Below, one piece after another: positions 5,379-8,599 of a stretch of 8,599 nt of DNA (the first letter of the stretch is position 1; each line of letters starts with the position of its first letter). The DNA is from Gp6-AA40 sp050742535 (GTDB lineage Bacteria > Acidobacteriota > Vicinamibacteria > Vicinamibacterales > UBA2999): NCBI GenBank assembly GCA_050742535.1, contig JBOGIQ010000264.1:1-8599 (forward strand), read 5' to 3'. A model generated the notes under the pieces. That model had not been told where the DNA came from, did not search any database, and worked only from the letters and a program-made list of their open reading frames with translations. The position numbers were made by a program, and so were the translations under genes.

Positions 5379-7367
5379 CTATGAGATGAGTACGTTGACG
5401 ATCGCGTTGCCGATGCCCACCAGCGCAGCGCCGGAAATCAGTCCCGCGCAGATCGACTCATAACCCTCGATCCAGATCGCATGGGCGCGCGTGCCCGGTG
5501 CGGGGTTCGTTCGAGCCTGCCACCAGAAGACCATCGCGCCCACCCACATCGCGAGGCACGACTCGGGCGGCAGCACGACCCCCAGGCCGATCGACACCGC
5601 GGAGAACGGGAAGCGGCCCTTGGTGCGGATTCGCGCCACTTCGAACACGGCGGCAAGAATCGCCGCCACGATCATCGAAATGACTGCGGACGAGGGCAGC
5701 TGGCTCAAGCCGTTCGTGATCAGGTCTGCCACGCCCTTCCATTGGACGGCGGCAGGCATGGCGAACTGCTCCGAGACGATGGTCGATGCCGACCGCGCGC
5801 CGTCCGGTCCTGGAGGCAGGAAGAGCAGGAAGAAGAGCGGAACCGTCGCCAGCGTGCCCGCAAGGATGCCGATGAAGTGGCCAACCGCCTGCTGCCGCGG
5901 CTTTGCGCCGAGCATGTACCCGGGCTTGATGTCCGAGAGCAGGTTCGACGCGTTCGACGCGATCTCGGCGGTCATGGTCGCCGGGAGCAGGTTCGTCGCC
6001 GGATTGACGCGATCGATCGCGCCCATGCTGAACTGTGTGATCTTCGACAGGGCGCCCACCGGCGTCCACGATGTCAACGCCATCGAGTTCGTACAGATGA
6101 CTGTCAGCAGGAAGATCAACGGCAACGAGATCAGCGCGAGAAACCAGCTCACGCCGAAGAACTGGTGGGTGATCGCGGCGCCGGCGATGCTGAGGATCGG
6201 GACACCGGCGAACGACACCCAGAGCGGCACCTCGATGTGGCGCAGCGGATCGGCCGCCGGCGCCGCGGGCTCCTTCTTCGTCGTGAGCGCCGCGAACGCC
6301 TTGGTGAAGATCTCGGGCTTGGCAAACAGGCCGACGAGCGCGCCCACGACCATCATCGTCACGGCCCACCAGAGCGCCCACTGGTTGACGATCTCGGGAC
6401 GGGAGATGGCGACGAGTGTGCCGTCCGGGGCGGTGTAGGCCCGGATGTCGCCGCGCTGGATCATGATCGGCGCGAGCACCGCGAAATTCACGAGCGTGCC
6501 CAGAAGCACGCTCGTCGCGACCCGGACCCCCATCAGACCGCCTACGCCAAGCATCGCCGCATCGAGTGTCAGGCGCAGGCCGAGCTGCCGGATGTCGGTG
6601 CCGAGGATCTTCGGGATCCAGAGGTTCAGTCTCCCGGCCACGTCGTAGTAGTACTGGTCGAACCGCTCCTGCCAGTGCCACGGCTCCGCCAGTCCGGCCC
6701 ACGTGTCCATTCGGAGCAGCGTGAACTGGAGCAGCCGCATCCATCCGTCGCTCGAGACGAACTGGTAGAGGCCGGTAAACACCGCGGTGAGGGCCAGCAA
6801 CTTCGCCCGGAGCATGCCGGCCGCCGCTTCGCCCGAGTACAGTGCGTCGAGCACGACGCCGGCGGCGCGCCCCTCGGGGAAGGGGAGCTGGTCTTCGTTG
6901 ATGAAGCGCCGCTTCATCGGAAATGCGACCAGCACGCCGACGCTCGAGATGACGACGTTGAAGATCATCAACTGCCACCATGGCACGATCGTTCCCGTGA
7001 CCATCATGTAGGCGGCCAGCCCGGCGACCATGGGCGTCACCATGTACCCGGAGGCCGTGGCGATCGATTGGGTGCAGTTGTTCTCGAGAATCGTGAAATC
7101 GCCGATCAGCCCCGTTCGCGACAGGATCTTGTAGATCGCGAACGCGAGGATGACCGAGGTGAGCCCGACGCCGATCGAGATGCCGGTCTTACCCGCGATG
7201 TAGAGCGCCGTGGCCGAGAGAATGCAGCCGAGAAGAAAGCCGGTGATTGCCGCCCGGACCGTGAGCTGCGGCATCTCGCCCCGGTAAACGTTCTCCAGCC
7301 ACCATGTGTCCTTCTCGAGCCGGGTCCAGGTCGCGATCTGTTCGTCGTTCAGCTGTTTGAGGGCCAT
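5379..7367 (-). CDS. OPT family transporter
   Basis: A 662-residue polytopic membrane protein of the OPT (oligopeptide transporter/YSL) superfamily, at the usual length for bacterial members. These are secondary transporters of the cytoplasmic membrane that import small peptides or metal chelates, presumably with protons. Supporting motifs are N96-N-C-T-Q-S followed by I-A-T-A-S-G-Y-M (to 109), L-P-F-P-E-G (161-166), the hydrophobic segments along the chain, and S-N-L-L-S-D-I-K-P-G-Y-M-L-G-A-K-P-R-Q-Q at 474-493, the conserved C-terminal signature. A K-K-E-P-A-A-P-A-A loop near 364-372 is probably cytoplasmic. ATG 7367 is the first start and has only a poor ribosome binding site. The gene begins 57 bp after the cyclase gene in the same direction, so it is likely in one operon with it. 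The substrate cannot be told from sequence: peptide and siderophore-like metal complexes are both possible. Confidence 0.93.
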   Translation of the reverse strand: MALKQLNDEQIATWTRLEKDTWWLENVYRGEMPQLTVRAAITGFLLGCILSATALYIAGKTGISIGVGLTSVILAFAIYKILSRTGLIGDFTILENNCTQSIATASGYMVTPMVAGLAAYMMVTGTIVPWWQLMIFNVVISSVGVLVAFPMKRRFINEDQLPFPEGRAAGVVLDALYSGEAAAGMLRAKLLALTAVFTGLYQFVSSDGWMRLLQFTLLRMDTWAGLAEPWHWQERFDQYYYDVAGRLNLWIPKILGTDIRQLGLRLTLDAAMLGVGGLMGVRVATSVLLGTLVNFAVLAPIMIQRGDIRAYTAPDGTLVAISRPEIVNQWALWWAVTMMVVGALVGLFAKPEIFTKAFAALTTKKEPAAPAADPLRHIEVPLWVSFAGVPILSIAGAAITHQFFGVSWFLALISLPLIFLLTVICTNSMALTSWTPVGALSKITQFSMGAIDRVNPATNLLPATMTAEIASNASNLLSDIKPGYMLGAKPRQQAVGHFIGILAGTLATVPLFFLLFLPPGPDGARSASTIVSEQFAMPAAVQWKGVADLITNGLSQLPSSAVISMIVAAILAAVFEVARIRTKGRFPFSAVSIGLGVVLPPESCLAMWVGAMVFWWQARTNPAPGTRAHAIWIEGYESICAGLISGAALVGIGNAIVNVLIS

Positions 7368-7424
7368 GCGTCGCTATTGGCGCGTTCAGGCGGATCCGTC
7401 GGGACGACGATTCGCGCGCGGCAA

Positions 7425-8438
7425 TTAGAAAATCGCGAGCGGATTGAGCGGCGAGCCCATGCCCTTCTCGATGCGCAGCGGCGCGGCGGTGAACAGGAAC
7501 TCGTAGCGGTTCAACCGTCGCGCCTCTTCGACGGCTCTCTCGAAATCGAGGTTGTCGAAGATGCTGATTCCCATGGCCACGAGCGCCAGCTGATGGAGAC
7601 CCACGCCCTGCGGCAGACCGGATGGGGAGACATCGTTCGGCCCGTCGGCGCCGATGAACGAGACGCCGCGCTCCTTGAGGAAGTACGCGACGTCGATGTG
7701 ATAGCCGGCGAACCCGGCCGCGTTGGGCCACGGACCAAGGGCCGCGCGGCGCTTCCACCGGCCGGTATAAAGCAGGATCACGTCGCCGGGAGAGACTTTG
7801 ACCCGCTGGATCTTTTCCAGCGTCTCCAGATCTTCACGATGGACGGCGGTTCCCGGCTCCAGCCAGCCTTGCGGCGTAGCTTTGCCCGGCAGGCGCGTGG
7901 CGTCGAACAGAATGGCTCGTGTGACGACGCCGTCCTTCAACGCGTTGATGCTCCCTCGAGGGCAGCCGCCGGCGGCCTTGATCTCCTCCATCGAGACGCC
8001 GTTGTAGCCTTTCCCGTCGACCATGATGTGACAGTCCACGGCGTCGAGGTGACTGTGGATCACGCCATGGTAGGTGCCCGTGTACTGATAACGGTCCAGG
8101 GCGACAGCGGGCGACACGGTGACGACGGCACGGTCCAGAAAGGTCGGAGTGTCCGTCGCCTTCTCCTGCGGGACGTCGTGCGCCAGCGAGATTGTCCGTC
8201 CCTCCCGCGCGAGCGCCAGCGCCTGCTTCCGCTTGGCGGGGGTGATGAGGTTGGCGGCGCCCAGTTCATCCCGGTCGCCCCACCGGCCCCAGTTCGAGAG
8301 CTCCTTCATCGCCCGGCGAAAGTCGGCTTCCGTTGCGATCGTTGGCCGGGCGGTTTGTCCCCCGACGTCGCGGCTCGCCAGGACGCCAAGCAGGATCGCA
8401 GCAACGAAGCCGGTCCGCGGACGCACACGGATACTCAC
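7425..8438 (-). CDS. secreted cyclase-family metal-dependent hydrolase (kynurenine formamidase-like fold)
   Basis: A 337-residue member of the cyclase family (Pfam Cyclase, PF04199), the long acidobacterial/proteobacterial form. An N-terminal signal peptide (basic start, F-V-A-A-I-L-L-G-V-L core to about residue 28) sends it to the periplasm, unlike cytoplasmic KynB. It continues with L-S-N-W-G-R-W-G-D-x-D-E-L-G-A-A-N-L-I (47-65), the usual opening. The metal motif is Y-H124-G-V-I-H128-S-H130-L-D132-A-V-D-C-H137; H130 and D132 keep the family's H-x-D, but the last His is one residue further on than in relatives I recall. Y-N-G, L-E-P-G-T and S-P-G-D-V-I-L-L-Y-T-G-R-W are also conserved, and the end is G-S-P-L-N-P-L-A-I-F. 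The family hydrolyses amide or lactone-like bonds with a divalent metal; this member's substrate is unknown. GTG 8438 is chosen for its AGGAG site. It lies 39 bp after a binding-protein gene and 57 bp before the OPT gene. Confidence 0.9.
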   Translation of the reverse strand: MSIRVRPRTGFVAAILLGVLASRDVGGQTARPTIATEADFRRAMKELSNWGRWGDRDELGAANLITPAKRKQALALAREGRTISLAHDVPQEKATDTPTFLDRAVVTVSPAVALDRYQYTGTYHGVIHSHLDAVDCHIMVDGKGYNGVSMEEIKAAGGCPRGSINALKDGVVTRAILFDATRLPGKATPQGWLEPGTAVHREDLETLEKIQRVKVSPGDVILLYTGRWKRRAALGPWPNAAGFAGYHIDVAYFLKERGVSFIGADGPNDVSPSGLPQGVGLHQLALVAMGISIFDNLDFERAVEEARRLNRYEFLFTAAPLRIEKGMGSPLNPLAIF

Positions 8439-8444
8439 GGATCA

Positions 8445-8449
8445 CTCCT
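8445..8449 (-). promoter_or_regulatory. ribosome binding site AGGAG for the cyclase GTG start
   Basis: On the minus strand, GAGAGGAG precedes the GTG at 8438 with a 6-base spacer after AGGAG. This supports the non-ATG start, which also places the signal peptide at the N-terminus. Confidence 0.7.
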
Positions 8450-8477
8450 CTCACAGACCGCGCCAGGCGCACGCGGA

Positions 8478-8599
8478 TCAGGGTAGTTCGAGCCCGGCCT
8501 TCTTCAGGACGGCCGCGTTTCGTGGACTGCGGAGGAACGTCAGGAGCTCACGCACCACCGCGGCGTCCTTTGCCGTCTTCAGAATGCCGCCGGAGAAGA
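8478..8599 (-). CDS. periplasmic substrate-binding protein, ModA-like (C-terminal end, cut by window edge)
   Basis: Only the last 40 codons are inside the window, ending at TGA (8478-8480). They read F-S-G-G-I-L-K-T-A-K-D-A-A-V-V-R-E-L, then L-T-F-L-R-S-P-R-N-A-A-V-L-K-K-A-G-L-E-L-P. This is the typical closing helix pair of ModA-like extracellular binding proteins (A-K-x-x-x-A-A-x-x-L-x-x-F-L-x-S-P-x-A-A-x-x-x-x-x-x-G), which bind molybdate-type oxyanions or small organic ligands in the periplasm. The rest of the protein is needed to separate these options. It is the first gene visible of a minus-strand set: the cyclase starts 39 bp downstream of its stop. Confidence 0.6.
   Translation of the reverse strand, partial: FSGGILKTAKDAAVVRELLTFLRSPRNAAVLKKAGLELP

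Noticed and set aside
5458..6981. A 507-codon minus-strand frame inside the OPT gene
   Set aside because: It is another frame of the same strand, with an Arg/Gly/His-rich product and no membrane segments; the OPT frame has the conserved signatures.
5481..8486. A 1001-codon open frame on the plus strand
   Set aside because: It runs antisense through both the OPT and cyclase genes and the gap between them. The product is dominated by Arg, Asp, His, Glu and Gly with no domain, as expected opposite GC-rich genes. The minus-strand proteins match known families along their whole length.

Overview
The window is visibly GC-rich and holds nine protein genes that I can support: eight read whole (one of them frameshifted) and one is cut by the right edge. 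The protein families point to Acidobacteriota, probably the Vicinamibacteria. The clues are a DUF6152 (HHSF) exported protein, a membrane Ser/Thr kinase with its kinase domain at the C-terminus, a glycine-zipper protein of a type common in that group, a secreted long-form cyclase, and an intergenic palindrome built on GTCCGCC/GGCGGAC. I recall that palindrome type as dispersed in such genomes, but I could not search for it. The taxonomic placement is an inference.

Left part (1-2302, plus strand). A short 9-bp tandem repeat lies just before a YdjM/DUF457 membrane metal-dependent hydrolase gene (48-1053). One extra C in a CCCC run at 444-447 breaks this gene; removing it restores a 334-residue protein whose C-terminus carries two BamE/SmpA-like motifs. 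Next come an unrecognised exported protein (1111-1716), a perfect 16-bp palindrome (1732-1747) and a DUF6152 exported protein (1892-2302).

Middle part (2212-5292). A small zinc-ribbon gene on the minus strand (2212-2550) overlaps the DUF6152 gene tail to tail and starts only 17 bp from a divergent DUF2461 gene (2568-3188). A hairpin repeat at 3190-3207 separates DUF2461 from a Ser/Thr kinase with six predicted membrane segments (3221-4810). After a further hairpin comes a glycine-zipper protein (4906-5292) that appears to lack the N-terminal, exported half of its family.

Right part (5328-8599). Two hairpins (5328-5368) sit between converging genes. Beyond them a minus-strand set is read right to left: the C-terminal end of a ModA-like substrate-binding protein (8478-8599), a secreted cyclase-family metal hydrolase (7425-8438, GTG start with a good ribosome binding site) and an OPT-family transporter (5379-7367). 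Gaps of 39 and 57 bp suggest an operon, which would link a periplasmic binding protein, a periplasmic hydrolase and a membrane transporter. The shared substrate is unknown.

No rRNA, tRNA, CRISPR array, insertion sequence or phage gene was seen. No stretch over 300 bases lacks a gene. I did not find a clearly new multi-gene system; the most interesting points are the kinase architecture, the truncated glycine-zipper gene, the frameshifted hydrolase and the binding protein-cyclase-OPT gene set.
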